Below, piece after piece: positions 32,575 through 44,717 of a stretch of DNA of 64,000 nt. A model generated the notes under the pieces. It saw only the letters and a program-made list of their open reading frames with translations. It was not told where the DNA came from and did not search any database. The DNA comes from Mycoplasmopsis cynos. Lineage in GTDB: Bacteria > Bacillota_I > Bacilli_A > Mycoplasmatales > Metamycoplasmataceae. The stretch covers positions 496,001-560,000 of the forward strand of contig NZ_LR214986.1 of assembly GCF_900660545.1 (NCBI RefSeq), in the 5' to 3' direction. A program made the position numbers and the translations under genes. Position 1 is the stretch's first letter. Every line of letters begins with the position of its first letter.

Positions 32575-34779
32575 TTACCTACTAATTAACCTTATTGAAT
32601 TATGCATTTTATTTAACGTTCTTTCTTTTCCATCATTATGAAATTTAACAACAATATCATTTGATGAACGCGACTCAATAACTTCGCCTTCACCAAAAAT
32701 TATATGTGAAATAATATCACCAACAATAATTTTTGAGTTCTTAAAAATTGCTTCTGGATCATCATCGGTTGGTACATAATTAGATTGATCTTGTAATAAA
32801 ATTTTATCACTTGTATTAATGCCCATTTCATCAAGAAATTGTGATATTTCCTTATGCATATTTGTACCAATTATTTTTCCCCTAGATGATGATAAAAATA
32901 ATCTTTTCTTAGCTCTGGTCACTGCCACATAAGCTAAACGTCTTTCTTCTTCAAGTAATTCATTAGTAGTCTTATCTTTTGAATTATTTATAAAATCGCC
33001 TTCTTCAAATATTCTAAGACTTGGAAAAACTCCTTTATTAAGACCAACTAAAAATATATTGTCATATTCTAATCCTTTTGCTGAGTGAATGGTCATTAAA
33101 GTAACATAATTAGTCTCATTATGAAATTCATCAGTAACAGATAATAAATTAATCATATTTAAATAATCTTCAATTGTTTTTCCAATATTTTTCTTTTCTC
33201 AGGTTTCTATCGATTTGATTAATTCTTTAACATTTTCTTTTGCTGTTCCTCTTAAATTCTTATTATTTTCTATACTATCATAAAAACCAATTTCATTTAA
33301 AAATGAATCTAAAATTCGATTGATTCTATTTGTTTTTGATGCTAAAATTTTTTGATATTTAATTATGCAACTCATAAAAGGGTGTAATTTATTAATAATA
33401 AAATCCTTGCCTAATTCTTTTACATTAAGTTGTTTAAAATGATCTTTTAATGCAAAAAATATTGTTTTTCCTTTTTTGCGAGCAAATTCTCTAATTTTTG
33501 TTAATCTAACCTCACCAACACCACGGTTTGGAACGTTGATTATTCTTTCAAGTGAAATTTCATGTCCATCAAATAAAACTCTTAAAAATGCTAATGCATC
33601 TTTTATTTCTGCTCTTTGATAGAATTTTATACCATTAATAAATTTATGTGGAATATTTTCTTCTACCAAAGCTTGTTCAAAAACTCTTGAATAATAATTA
33701 GATCTAAATAAAATCGCAATTGCTTTTAATTGATTTTTTTGTTTTTTCAATTCATTTATTTTGTTAACAACTCATCTTGCTTCGCCTTCTTCATTAAAAC
33801 TATGAAAAAACTCAGGTTCGATACCTTCTTCATTTTCAGTAATAAGATCCTTACTATATCTCATTTTATTATATTTTATTAGCTTATTAGCTGCTGCTAA
33901 TATTTTTTTTGTTGAACGATAATTTAAATCAAGAATTATAGTGCGAGAATTAGAAAATTCATTATCAAAATTTAAAATTAAACTAACATCAGCACCACGT
34001 CAATTATAAATGGTTTGATCAGGATCCCCAACAATAGTTATGTGAGTTGAATCGGTATATAGCATTTTTACAATTTCATATTGTAAAACAGAAGTATCTT
34101 GAAATTCATCAATCAAAATATATTTAAATTTTTCCTGGTATTTTCTTAAAATATCAGGTCTTAATGTAAATAAACGATGAGTTTGAATAACTAAATCATC
34201 AAAATCAAGAGAGCCTTGTAAAGCGAGTTCATTAAGATATTCTAAATAAATTTTGGCAAGAATAGTTGGTCTTTTTTCACGATTAAGTACATTAGCAAAT
34301 TCAGCAGGGTCTTCAGAAAAGTTTTTAGCTCATGAAATATATTGTGCTGATGTTTTATAACTTATTTCATGCGGAGTTATTTCTAATTTATTATAAATTC
34401 TTTTAAAAATTTGTTCTTTATCATTTTCATCAACAATATAAAAATCAGTATGGTATCCTAGAACACGTATTTCTTTTCTTAAAACACTAGTACAAAATGA
34501 GTGAAAAGTTAAAACGTTTAACTTTTCTTTATTTTGTTGACAATATTTTTCAATTCTACTAATCATCTCTTTTGCTGCTTTATTAGTAAAAGTAACAGCT
34601 AAAATAGCGCTAGGCGGAACATTTAAATCATTAATTAGATAAGCTACTTTACGAGTTAAAACTTTTGTTTTTCCGGTTCCTGCACCAGCCACAATTCGTA
34701 AAGGTGCTTCAAAAAATACAACAGCTTCTCTTTGCTTTTCATTTAAATCACTTAATAAGTCAATTTTTTTCAAAATCAT
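32575..34779 (-). CDS. pcrA: ATP-dependent DNA helicase PcrA/UvrD
   Basis: This superfamily 1 3'-5' helicase works in repair and replication restart. It has 734 aa. Motif I is [12 protein letters not shown], Ia [71 protein letters not shown], and [21 protein letters not shown]. All are intact. The start is the ATG at 34779 because AAAGG lies 6 bases before it; an in-frame TTG two codons upstream is less likely. The C-terminal domain ([17 protein letters not shown]) is the usual RNA-polymerase-binding Tudor-like fold. Confidence 0.95.
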
Positions 34780-34791
34780 GAGCAACCTTTC

Positions 34792-35442
34792 TTAATTTTT
34801 ATTATTAATGTACCTAAATTTTCTTTTTTCATAATAAATTGGTGTGAATTTAACGATACTATTTTTAGTATATTTTTTATTTTCTACAATTCTGCTACTT
34901 GTCAAAAAGTCGATTATTGAAAGTCTATTTGCTTTAAAAATATTAAATAAATAGCCAAATGTGTAAATTGAAAAAATTATAGATAATAAAATAACAACTA
35001 CTTGAAGCACAATTTTATGATAAATATCATCACGAATTTTTAAAAAAATATGTCCTCTTTCATTTACAACTACAAAGCTTTTTTCAGATAAAAAAATCAT
35101 AATAAAAAGCATAACAAATGTTAAATAAAAAGAGACAAAGACATTTCTCAATAAAATCATTTTAATGGTAAATTTCTTAGTTCCTGAATCGATTATAATT
35201 AATTTCATAATTAATAATCCAAACGTTCTACCTTTAATAATAATTGGAATTATCAAATAAAAAACATTAATACAAATTATTATTAATACAAAACCTCCAT
35301 AAAATGAAAATTTACTTATTTCTTGATTATTTTTATTAGAAAAAGAAATAAGATAAAAAAGTAAAATGATTAATAATAAAGATAATACTAAATCAATAAT
35401 ATTTGCTACGAATCTTTTAATAAAACTTGAGTTTTTGTACAT
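34792..35442 (-). CDS. RDD family membrane protein
   Basis: This 216-aa membrane protein has about four to five helices. The RDD signature is visible as FIKRFVANIIDLVLSLLL near the start and GRTFGLLIMKLIIID near residue 75, followed by LLRN. The family function is poorly defined; some members are Na+/H+ antiporters. The ATG overlaps the stop codon of the upstream glycosyltransferase (TAATG), so they are coupled. pcrA follows after 12 bases. Confidence 0.75.
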   Translation of the reverse strand: MYKNSSFIKRFVANIIDLVLSLLLIILLFYLISFSNKNNQEISKFSFYGGFVLIIICINVFYLIIPIIIKGRTFGLLIMKLIIIDSGTKKFTIKMILLRNVFVSFYLTFVMLFIMIFLSEKSFVVVNERGHIFLKIRDDIYHKIVLQVVVILLSIIFSIYTFGYLFNIFKANRLSIIDFLTSSRIVENKKYTKNSIVKFTPIYYEKRKFRYINNKN

Positions 35443-36464
35443 TAGACAAGTTGTTTTAAAATTTTCTTATTTTTCATCTTACTTATCGGAAACAGCATTA
35501 ATGTTACTTCTTCATTATTTCTTGAAAAATAAGGATTAGTAAGTAAATAATTTTCTGCTTTATAAAATGCCTCTAATTTTTCTAAAAGTTCTAAGTGTTT
35601 AGCTAATAATAATTTGCTTCTTTTTTCATGAATTTCTTCTTTTGTTTTATAAATATTTTTATACGTAAAACTTGTTTCTTTCAAAAAGCCTGTCATTAAG
35701 AGTTTCAAAAAATAATATTTAGCATAAGTGATTTCCTCAAATAGCTTGCGATTCATATTAAGTAAATATTTCTCAAGTTCATCAAATATATTAAGGACTC
35801 TTTTAGAATTTAATCACATATCAGCAGGAAAATATTCACGATAAATTTTAAAATCTAAATAAGTATAACTTTTTGCTTCAAACAATAAAATATAATTTAA
35901 TTCAATGCACAATTTAGTATCATTAGTATTTTTTAATTTAAATTTCATTACTTTTTGAACCAATGATTTCTTAAATATTTTATTAAAAATAAATGGGAAA
36001 ACATAAGCGAATGGAAGAGGATTTTTAGCTAAATCAATTCTACGATCATTTATTAATCTCGCTTTTGGTTTTCAAGATATTGAACCATTAAGTCTTGGTT
36101 TGAATTCCAAAACATCAACATTATACTTTTCAGCATTTTTAATCATATTTTCAATATAATAATACTTAATTAAAGTTATATCAGTATTAAATACTGTTAT
36201 ATACTCTCCCTTTGCTAATTTAAAGGCACTAAGAAGATTATATTGATAACTATTAGTCTTTGAATTATAAATAACTTGTAATCTATTTTTAAATTTTTCA
36301 AAATAATTAGTTAATAATGAAATAATCTGTTTATTTTCAGATTCTTTTCCATTTAAACATAAAATAATCTCAAAGTCATTTGAGGTTTGAGATAATAATG
36401 AATCTAAATATTTTTTTACATTTTCAACGTTTTTTGTAACTAATGACACTAAAGATAATTTCAT
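35442..36464 (-). CDS. Family 2 glycosyltransferase
   Basis: This 340-aa protein has a GT-A fold N-terminal domain: LSLVSLVTKNVENVKKYLDSLLSQ, then FEIILCLNG, and GEYITVFNTDI at about residue 90, where the metal-binding D-x-D position reads NTD. One TGA (Trp) lies at residue 130. The C-terminal half is helical and unique. The start is the ATG preceded by GGGGTGCAA. An extended -10 (TGGTAAAAT) lies 24 bases upstream. Products may be glycolipids or surface glycans; the sequence does not say which. Confidence 0.75.
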
Positions 36465-36571
36465 TTGCACCCCATAATATATCTAATATTTTACCATAAT
36501 ATCACTCAAAATCCTTATGTTTTTTGCAAAATCATGTTTATATATCGACTTAGTACTTAAATTTTTTGCAA

Positions 36572-36592
36572 AAAAACTAAAAAGCTTTTTAG
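36572..36592 (-). terminator. Palindromic terminator after the lipoprotein gene
   Basis: CTAAAAAGCTTTTTAG (36577-36592) is a perfect 16-base palindrome followed on the minus strand by seven T, 11 bases after the lipoprotein stop. Confidence 0.65.
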
Positions 36593-36602
36593 ACAATTTA
36601 GT

Positions 36603-37949
36603 TTAATTATTTCTTGACATATTACTTGTGCTTTTTGAGATTTCTTTATTAAATTCTTTTTCTAATTCATCAACACTTTCTTTAAATGTTTTTGTAAATT
36701 CTTTGAGCTCATCAACTGTTTTTGTTGGATCATTGATAAAAGTTGAATACTTTGTTCCAAGATCATTGATTCTTGATTCAAACTTATCCAAAATTCCTTG
36801 CGTCATATTTGCTAATTGGATAAGTTTATTTAAAATTTGTTTTGACTTATCAATCTCTTCTTGCATTTCACTAGTACCAAGATTATTTTCGTTTAAAATA
36901 TTAAAATACGTTTTTTTAAAATTTATTCAACTATCTAATAACTGTTTTCTAGCTTGTTTTGATACATTTGATGATCCTAAAAAACTATTTTTATTAGCTT
37001 TAAAATTTGAAATAAATGCAGCAACTTGAATTTTATAAATATCATCATTTTTAAGACTATTTATAAAGGCTTCATTTTCATTTATATCATTTTCAATTTC
37101 ATTAAGATCAACTTCAGTTACATCATTTATTGTTTCACTTGAATACACTTGTTTTAAAACTGGTTTTTGCCCAATTGATAAAGTGAAAATTTTCTTTTCA
37201 CCTTTTGCATTTTTTACAATAACATTTGCAACTAAATAAGCTTTTTCATCTCATTGAACTACTTTGGTTATTAATGCAGTATATTCTAAATATTGATTCT
37301 TTTCATTAACTTGCAATTTGCCTTTTAAATAATCATCTATTTTACCAATAAAGGGGATTTCCAATACTTCATTTTCTCTTAAAATATTTTCAGCACTTTC
37401 ATTAACTTCAAATTTAATTGACTCGGGGAGCTTTTCTGATTCATGATTATTTTTATTCTCATCGTTTAAACTTCCGAAAATTGAAACTTGAACTTTTTGA
37501 TTAGGATTATCCTTTACAGTACCTTCATATTGCATAATTGCATCATCAACTTTTTCAGTATTATATTTTGCATCAAACACAACTTCTTTGCCTTCTATTG
37601 GTTTAGATAAATATGTAGATACCATTTCATCTTTTTTAGCAAAATAAATCATTATAAGTGGTGGTTGGAATGTTTTGATAGTATATTTTGAAGCAACTAA
37701 TTTCGAAAGCTTAGGACCAAGTATTTCTTTAATCTTTAAATTATTGTTTTCACTACTTGTATCTTGTTTTGCTTGAATATCCTTGCTTTCTTCTTGTGGA
37801 GTTTTAGAAGATTCATTATCTTCTTTTGGTGTTTTAGATCCTTTGCTTGTATCATTATTTTTAACACTAGTACATGAGGCAGAAACAATAAAGGACGCAA
37901 ATGAGCTTGAACCTATTAAAATGTTTAGTATTTTCTTCACTTTTTTCAT
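36603..37949 (-). CDS. Hypothetical lipoprotein, 448 aa
   Basis: The signal peptide MKKVKKILNILIGSSSFASF ends in the lipobox SASC with C26. A Ser/Lys/Asp/Glu-rich linker of about 50 residues follows, then a mixed domain and a long helical C-terminal region (residues 330-445, with many Lys/Glu/Ile heptads such as EEIDKSKQILNKLIQLANM) that may be a coiled coil. The start is the ATG after GAAAGGAAATATT; the TTG five codons upstream overlaps that site and is rejected. It has no poly(A) cassette and no similarity in its signal region to the phase-variable family, so it is a different lipoprotein. The function is unknown. Confidence 0.75.
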
Positions 37950-37992
37950 AATATTTCCTTTCAAATAAATATAACTTAATACATTAGTCCTT

Positions 37993-38016
37993 AATTATCT
38001 TACTATTAAGATAATT
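37993..38016. repeat. Inverted repeat between ychF and the lipoprotein gene
   Basis: AATTATCTTA and TAAGATAATT form a 10-bp stem with a 4-base loop right after ychF. There is no T run on the minus strand, so it is either an atypical terminator or a binding site ahead of the lipoprotein gene. Confidence 0.45.
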
Positions 38017-38019
38017 TTA

Positions 38020-39120
38020 TTATTTTCCGAATTTGAAATGACATATGTCGCCATCCCTCATTATATATTGCTTTCCTTCTTGTCTCATTTTTCCAGCATT
38101 TTTTGCGCCTAATTCTCCATTGTATTTAATAAAGTCTTCAAAAGCAATAATTTCAGCTTTAATAAATTTCTTCTCAAAATCGGTATGAATTACACCAGCA
38201 CATTTTGGAGCTGTTCAACCTTTATGATAAACTCAGGCTCTTGCTTCAATCTGCCCTGCTGTAAAATAAGTTTCTAAATTAAGCAGCTCAAAAGCTTCTT
38301 TTGTTAACAAATCAAGTCCACTTGTTTTTATCCCATATAAATCCAAAAGTTCTTTTTTTTCATTTGGATCATTGATTTGTACAAGTTCAGATTCAACTTG
38401 TACAGAAATTGGCATTAACTTTTCATTTGGTTTTAATGATTCTAATAATGATTGATATAGGGAATCATTTTTATAATTTAAATATTGTTCATTTCCCAAA
38501 TTAGCAACATATATTATTGGTTTATAAGTTAATAAATGGTATCCCTTTATATATTTTGCTTCATTTTCATCGAGTACTACATCACGAGCCGGATGGTTAT
38601 TTTCTAAAGCCTCTTTAATTTTTAATGCTGCGGTTTGTTCAATAATTGCATCTTTATCACCTGATTTTGCTTTTTTAGCAACTCTATTTAAAACATTTGT
38701 AATTGTTTCAAGATCTGCAAAAATTAATTCATAATTAATAACATCCTTGTCACGAACGGGGTCAACTGAGTTAGCTACGTGCATAATATTTTTATCTTCA
38801 AAGCATCTTATCACGTGAATAATTGCATCAACTTCTCTTATATTTGCTAAAAATTTATTACCTAAACCTTCGCCTTTTGAGGCTCCTTTTACTAGTCCAG
38901 CGATATCAACAAAATCAAAAGTTGCTCAAATTATTTTATCAGGTTTAACAATACTTGCAATTTGTTCTAATCTTGGATCAATTAGCGGAACAGAAGATAT
39001 ATTAGGCTCAATTGTAGTAAAAGCATAATTTGATGCTTCTACTTGTTTTTTTGTAATTGCACTAAATAAAGTGCTTTTACCAACGTTTGGTAATCCAACA
39101 ATTCCAGCTTTTAAAGACAT
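38020..39120 (-). CDS. ychF: Ribosome-binding ATPase YchF
   Basis: YchF is an Obg-type P-loop protein that prefers ATP. The 366-aa protein has G1 [15 protein letters not shown], the Obg-type switch region FTTIEPN, G3 [17 protein letters not shown], and the C-terminal TGS domain ending [11 protein letters not shown]. The usual G4 NKxD is replaced by VANLGNE, the family hallmark that explains ATP preference. TGA is Trp at several points. AAGGAGAAAT precedes the ATG. Confidence 0.95.
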
Positions 39121-39197
39121 ATTTCTCCTTTTACATATTTATAATCTATTTTACTTTAAATTTGGTAAAATTTTAAAAAATAGTTGGAAGGTAAAAC

Positions 39198-40823
39198 ATG
39201 AATATCGAAACCTTAAAATCTTGGTATAGTTTCTACACAAATGAAGGGGTCTATAACCGTTCTTTTGAGACATTTATAACTGAAATAAAAACAAATAAGT
39301 CACTATATGAAAAATTTATTAAAATGCCAAAATCAACAACATCAGGAATTAAGTTTTATGGTGATGATGATTATGGATTTAATCAGATAAACTTTTTTAC
39401 CTTAATTGCTATTATTCATATTTTTAATAAAAATTATGACTTTACTAAAAATAGAAAGATTATTATCGGATTCAGTCATGACTCTCCAAAAATTCAAAAA
39501 TTGAAAGATTTTTTAATTAGATTTTTAAATAGAAACAAATTTCAAGTTTTTATACATAATGCTAATTTTGTTAGTGAATTTTTAATTAATGAAACCACTA
39601 AAACCTGGGATATTAAAAATGGTATTTATCTTAATTATGATGAAAATACCAATAAATATTACTTAAAAATCTATTACAACAATCATGAAATAAGTATCGA
39701 AGAGCAAAAATCATTTATTGCTGAACTATTGCATTTTAAATCCAATATTGTTTTAGGAAAAATAAAAGAACACCAAACTTTAAATATAGATAAAATCATA
39801 AACTTCTATTCTGAAAAATTAATTAAAGATAACATAGAAAAACTCCAAAAAATTACCAAAAAACCATCATTTACTGTATATACATTAATTTCAGATGCTG
39901 AAACAAGTTATATTCTTAATAAAATACTAGTGAATGCAGGTTTTAAAGTTCATAAGTTAAGTCAAATATATAAAAATTTGCATAATTTAAATGAAGCTAA
40001 TTTCAATTTCTTTAAAGCATTTAAAATTAATTCTTATAAGGCTGATATTTTTATATTTATAAATAGTTTTAATGAATTAAAAATATATGTTAAAACGAAA
40101 AATAAATATGTTTTGCTAAATGAAGAAGATCTAATTTTTCTATATATAAATAATTATTATTTAACATGAAAAAAAATAGGTATTTTAAATAAAAACAAAA
40201 TTTATATTCCATTTTACGCTTCTAAAAATATCTTTAATTTGTTTTACAGATTTTCAATTCCATATGAAAAAAATGAAGATATCTCAAATAATAATGTTTT
40301 ATTAAGCTACTCTGATAATAAGTTTTCAAATAATTTATATAATAATTTAGATTACAATAACATTCCGTTTATTATTAGATTTTGTTTCATTTTATATAAT
40401 TACAAAATTAACAACAATCTTTTTGATTATAAATATAAAAAAATGAAAGAAACTAATAAAAATGTATTTTTACTAAACGATAACATTAAAATGGATTATA
40501 ACATTAGTTTAGAAGTGGTTAACTCATACTTTGAAGGTGATAAAATTTATCACAAAAATAGTATTATAAAAATTAAAAAACTTGATCAAAAAAGTCGAAA
40601 TGAACATAATTTATTAGAGGTTAAAATAGGAACAAAAAAATGAAATTTTCTTTGTTACTTATTCTTTAATTTTAAGAAAAATTCTTTAGTAACAAAAGCG
40701 GAAATCGAACTTAATAATGAGTCTTCAAAATTTAATAGAATTATTAATAAAATTAAATTTTGATGGATTTTTAAACAATTTATAAAAAACATTAAACAGT
40801 TAAAAAATCCCAAAAAAGGTTAA
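39198..40823 (+). CDS. Probable degenerate phosphohexomutase (phosphoglucomutase/phosphomannomutase-like)
   Basis: This 541-aa protein is close in length to mollicute phosphomannomutases. Its N-terminal 200 residues follow their layout. TTSGIKFYGDDDYGFNQIN (about 46-64) stands where the family has GTAGLRGxxGxGxNxMN. IIIGFSHDS (near 91) stands for VVGYDxR. TKTWDIKNGIYLNYDENTN (near 135) occupies the place of GIxxTASHNPxxYNG. The catalytic phosphoserine segment SHNP is gone, as are the metal-binding D-x-D-x-D and the substrate loops as far as I can see. It is rich in Asn, Lys, Ile and Phe. GGAAGG precedes the ATG, with an extended -10 TGGTAAAAT at 39163-39171. The open frame without stops argues against simple decay. 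The fold assignment is inference. Confidence 0.45.
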
Positions 40824-40825
40824 AA

Positions 40826-41296
40826 ATGAAAAATGAATTCAGCAAAAGAAAAATTTTATCTATGTATTTTAGATATCAATTTAGTTCAAAAAAGTTATAT
40901 ATAGTTTTAAGTAGTTTTATAATAGTTTTTTGAATAATTGTTTTAATTTATCATCTAACTAATGTGAATAAATTAAATTATATTTTTTTAAATTCTATAG
41001 CGATTGCAAGTATTGTTTGTTTTGTACTTTCTTGACTTGCTTTTGGTTTAAAAATAGGTTTATTATCAAAGACCATAGATAAAATACGCAATGGGTCACC
41101 AGAATTTCAAGAAAGAAAAGAAAAAAGTATTTTGGAAAAAATGACAGAAAATGAAAAGAGAATCTATCACGAAACAAAGATCCGTGAATTTGAATATAAA
41201 AATAGCTTCGCATATAAAACATCATTTCCATATTTTTTTAATTGTTTAATCTTTACAATAATTTTTACAATAATAACTATTCTATCTTATATATAA
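40826..41296 (+). CDS. Hypothetical membrane protein, 156 aa
   Basis: It starts 2 bases after the phosphohexomutase-like gene and ends at TAA 41294-41296; two TGA codons are Trp. Two membrane helices lie at about residues 26-43 and 52-75, then a charged loop with ERKEKSILEKMTENEKRIY, and a third helix at the C terminus (CLIFTIIFTIITILSYI). I do not recognise a family. Tight spacing indicates an operon with the upstream gene. Confidence 0.65.
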
Positions 41297-41331
41297 AATT
41301 TATTACTGCAGAATAATAACAAGTGTATTCG

Positions 41332-41374
41332 AGTTCTTTAATTTCATATTTTTAATATATTAAATTAAAGAACT
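41332..41374. repeat. 13-bp inverted repeat in the intergenic region before glyS
   Basis: AGTTCTTTAATTT (41332-41344) pairs perfectly with AAATTAAAGAACT (41362-41374) around a 17-base AT loop. No T run follows, so it is not a standard terminator. It may be an mRNA 3' stabiliser or a regulator site. Confidence 0.5.
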
Positions 41375-41431
41375 AAAAATAAATTAAAATATTCAGTTTA
41401 TTTTTAATGATAAATACTAGATAAATACATT

Positions 41432-41464
41432 GTCTTTTATTTGTTAAATAAAAGACTATTTTTT
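41432..41464 (+). terminator. Terminator directly upstream of the glyS promoter
   Basis: GTCTTTTATTT (41432-41442) pairs with AAATAAAAGAC (41446-41456) around GTT and is followed by TATTTTTT. The T run ends where the glyS -10 begins. Confidence 0.75.
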
Positions 41465-41472
41465 GGTATAAT
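41464..41472 (+). promoter_or_regulatory. Leaderless extended -10 promoter of glyS
   Basis: TGGTATAAT has a perfect -10 with TG extension. It ends six bases before ATG 41479, so transcription should begin at that ATG. An in-frame ATG at 41473 is too close to the -10 to be on the RNA. Confidence 0.65.
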
Positions 41473-41478
41473 ATGTCC

Positions 41479-42840
41479 ATGTTAGATATAAAGAAAAATA
41501 TGGATGAAATTGTAAATCATTTAAAAAACACAGGTTTTGTTTATCAAGGTAGTGAAATATATGGTGGATTATCTAATACATGAGACTATGGACCGCTCGG
41601 TTCATTATTAAAAGATAACATCCGCGATCTTTGAAAAAAAGAATTTATTTTCAAAGAATCCAATAACTTTTTAATTGATTCTAAAATTTTAATGAACCCT
41701 CAAGTTTGAATAACTAGTGGTCATGTTTCGAATTTCTCTGATCCATTAATTGAAAATAAAGTTAATGGAAAAAGATATCGTGCTGATAAATTAATTCAAG
41801 AAATAGATCCTAACTTAATTCCTGAAAAAATGACTTTTGATGAAATGAAAGAATATTTAGAAAAACACCTTCCAAAATATGAAGGTTCAAAAACCACTTG
41901 AAGTGATATTAAACAATTTAACTTAATGTTCGAAACATTCCAAGGTATTATCGAGGGAAATAAATCAAGAATTTATTTAAGACCTGAAACAGCACAAGGA
42001 ATATTTGTGAATTTTAAAAATGTGCTCAGAACAGCAAGACCAAAATTACCTTTTGGAATAGGCCAAATAGGAAAGAGTTTTCGTAATGAAGTGACCCCTG
42101 GAAATTTTATCTTTAGAACAAGAGAATTTGAACAAATGGAATTAGAATTTTTTACTAAACCAGATGAAGCAGAAAAATGATTTAATTACTACATACAAAA
42201 AGCTCATGAATTTATTTTAAAAACAGGTATTAAATCTAAAAACGTTCGTCTTAGGGCGCATGAAAAAGAGGAATTATCACATTATTCAGCAGGCACAACA
42301 GATATTGAATATAACTTCCCTTTTGGTTGAGGCGAATTATTAGGAGTCGCTAATCGTACTGACTATGATTTAAAATCTCATTCAAAAGCAACTAATGAAA
42401 ACTTAGATTATTTAGACACAGAAACAAATTTAAAAATATTTCCATATGTAATAGAACCAAGCATTGGATTAGATCGTTTAATGCTTGCTGTTATTTCAGA
42501 TGTATATGAAGTAGAAAATATTCAGGAAAATGACACTAGAATTGTTTTAAGATTTCCATATCAAATCGCACCATATAAAGTAGCTGTTTTACCCTTAATT
42601 AAAAAACTTTCTAATAAAGCAAAAGAAATTTTTAATAACTTACTAGATAAAGGATTATCTGTAATATATGATGAAACTGGTTCAATAGGAAAAAGATATC
42701 GCAGACAAGACGCTATTGGAACATATTGATGTTTAACAATTGATTATGAAACTTTAGATGATAATACTGTGACATTAAGAAATCGTGATACAATGCAACA
42801 AATTAGAATTAAAATAGATGAATTAAACAAATATTTATAA
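41479..42840 (+). CDS. glyS: Glycyl-tRNA synthetase (alpha2 type)
   Basis: This class II synthetase charges tRNA-Gly. The 453-aa protein is the homodimeric eukaryote-like type. It has [22 protein letters not shown] near residue 15, [13 protein letters not shown] (motif 1 region), [21 protein letters not shown] (motif 2), the motif 3 region [14 protein letters not shown], and a C-terminal anticodon-binding domain. TGA is Trp at many positions. The start is set at 41479 because the -10 is six bases away. It leads a unit with dnaG 2 bases downstream and rpoD. Confidence 0.95.
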
Positions 42841-42842
42841 AA

Positions 42843-44708
42843 ATGCCTAATTTAGATTTTAAAAAAATAAATGAAGAAATATTAAACTCCATCGACATTG
42901 TCAATCTTATTTCAAGTTATATTTCGCTAACTAAAAAAGGAAATAATTACATTGGTTTATGTCCATTTCATCAAGACACTACACCTAGTTTCACTATTTC
43001 ACCAATTAAAAAAATTTACAAGTGCTTCTCATGTTCTGAAAGCGGAAATGCAATAACATTTGTTAAAAAATATTTAAATAAAAATTATTATCAAAGTCTC
43101 GAATTCTTAGCAAAAGAATTAAATTTAAATTATGACTTTAGTGCATTTTTAAACTCTCATCTTCCTCAAATGACTGATGAAGAGCTCGAAATTACAGAAG
43201 CTTTAAATGTAGTGAATGCATTTTATAAAATTCAAATTTTTAAAAATAGCAAAGCACAAGAATATTTAGCTTCACGAAATTTGCTTGATGATGAACTTAG
43301 AAAAAAATTTGACATAGGCTATGCACCTGAAAATGAGCTTATTGAATATTTTTCTCAAAATACAGAACTAGATAAAAAAATACTATTTCAAGCAGGTTTA
43401 ATTAATGATAATTTTAAAGAACTTTTTAAAAATCGGATAACTTTTGGTATTAGAAACTCATATGGCAATATTGTAGGTTTTAGTGCTAGAGTTTTAAATA
43501 ACCAACAAAAACCAAAGTACTTAAATTCACCTGAAACAAAACTTTTTAATAAATCACAAATTTTATACAACTTCTTCAATGCAAAAGAACACATTGAAAA
43601 AAATAAAGAAGTAATCATTGTTGAAGGATTTATGGATGTTATTGCGCTAGATAAAGTTGGAATTTATAATTCTGTTGCATTAATGGGTACTGCTCTTACA
43701 CTCGAGCATCTTCAACTAATTAAAAAATATCAAATTGCACTTTTTTTAGATAATGATGAAGCCGGAATTCAAGCAACATTAAAATCAATAAAAACACTTT
43801 TAAAAAATAAAATATATGATGTTTTTGTTATAGTTAATCCTTATGATAAAGACCCTGACGAAATCCTTAATAATGAAGGAAAAGAATCTTTGTTATGAAT
43901 CTTTAATCAAAAAACATCTTGTATTGACTTTTTATATCAAACATTAGTGAAATCTCATAACCTAAATAATAATTACAATTATTCAACTTTAAGTTCGTTT
44001 ATAAATGAAATATTAGATTATTATATTTATTTAAACAAAGATCAAAAAAATTACATTGAAAATAAAATTAAAATTGAATTTAATTTTGATTTATCTAAAA
44101 CTTATAATAAGATTGACACAAACGCAAATGCTTTTATCGAAAGTGATTTTTATGATTATTATTATAATAGTCCTCAAGAAATATACATAGATCAATCATA
44201 TAATAAATTTAAAGATATCTTCGCAACGAACATAAGACTTAAATTTTTAATGTATTTTGTTTTAAAACCTAATTTAGCAAAAAAATTTTATGAATTAGAT
44301 AATTCTGCGATAATTTTTAGCAAACCAGATGATTTATTTAAAGCATATGATAAAATTAAAGACTTATCATACAATTATTTTGAATTATTAAATTCCCGAG
44401 CAGAACCTACCATAGATGAAATAATAAAAAACACAAAAAACCAAATGCATACAATTATAAAATCTATCATCAAAAAAATTTCACCAGAACTAAATGATAT
44501 TGAACTAAATAATTTTTATGAACAATATCTTGATGAAATTAATCAAGTAATTATTGATAATTCTGGAAAAGTTTCTTTAAGCCCGCTAATCCAAGAATTA
44601 ATTGATGTTTATAAATTTGAAAATGAAGCACTAAACATAGTTCCAAGTCCAAAACAAAATTCAAATTTAATGAAAGAGCTTAAAAAATTTAAAAATACAA
44701 AAATATAA
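42843..44708 (+). CDS. dnaG: DNA primase
   Basis: DnaG makes RNA primers for replication. The 621-aa protein has a CHC2 zinc finger (CPFHQD then CFSC at about residues 38-62). The TOPRIM core has IIVEGFMDVIAL near residue 257 and FLDNDEAGIQA near residue 303 with the catalytic Glu and Asp residues. The C-terminal helicase-binding part is long and Asn/Lys rich. Two bases separate it from glyS and nine from rpoD, so it belongs to the classical primase-sigma operon, with glyS in the place where many bacteria have rpsU. Confidence 0.95.
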
Positions 44709-44717
44709 AGGAGCATA

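Noticed and set aside
37950-37964. TTG start of the lipoprotein at 36603
   Set aside because: The extra codons contain the ribosome binding site of the following ATG and spoil the signal peptide.
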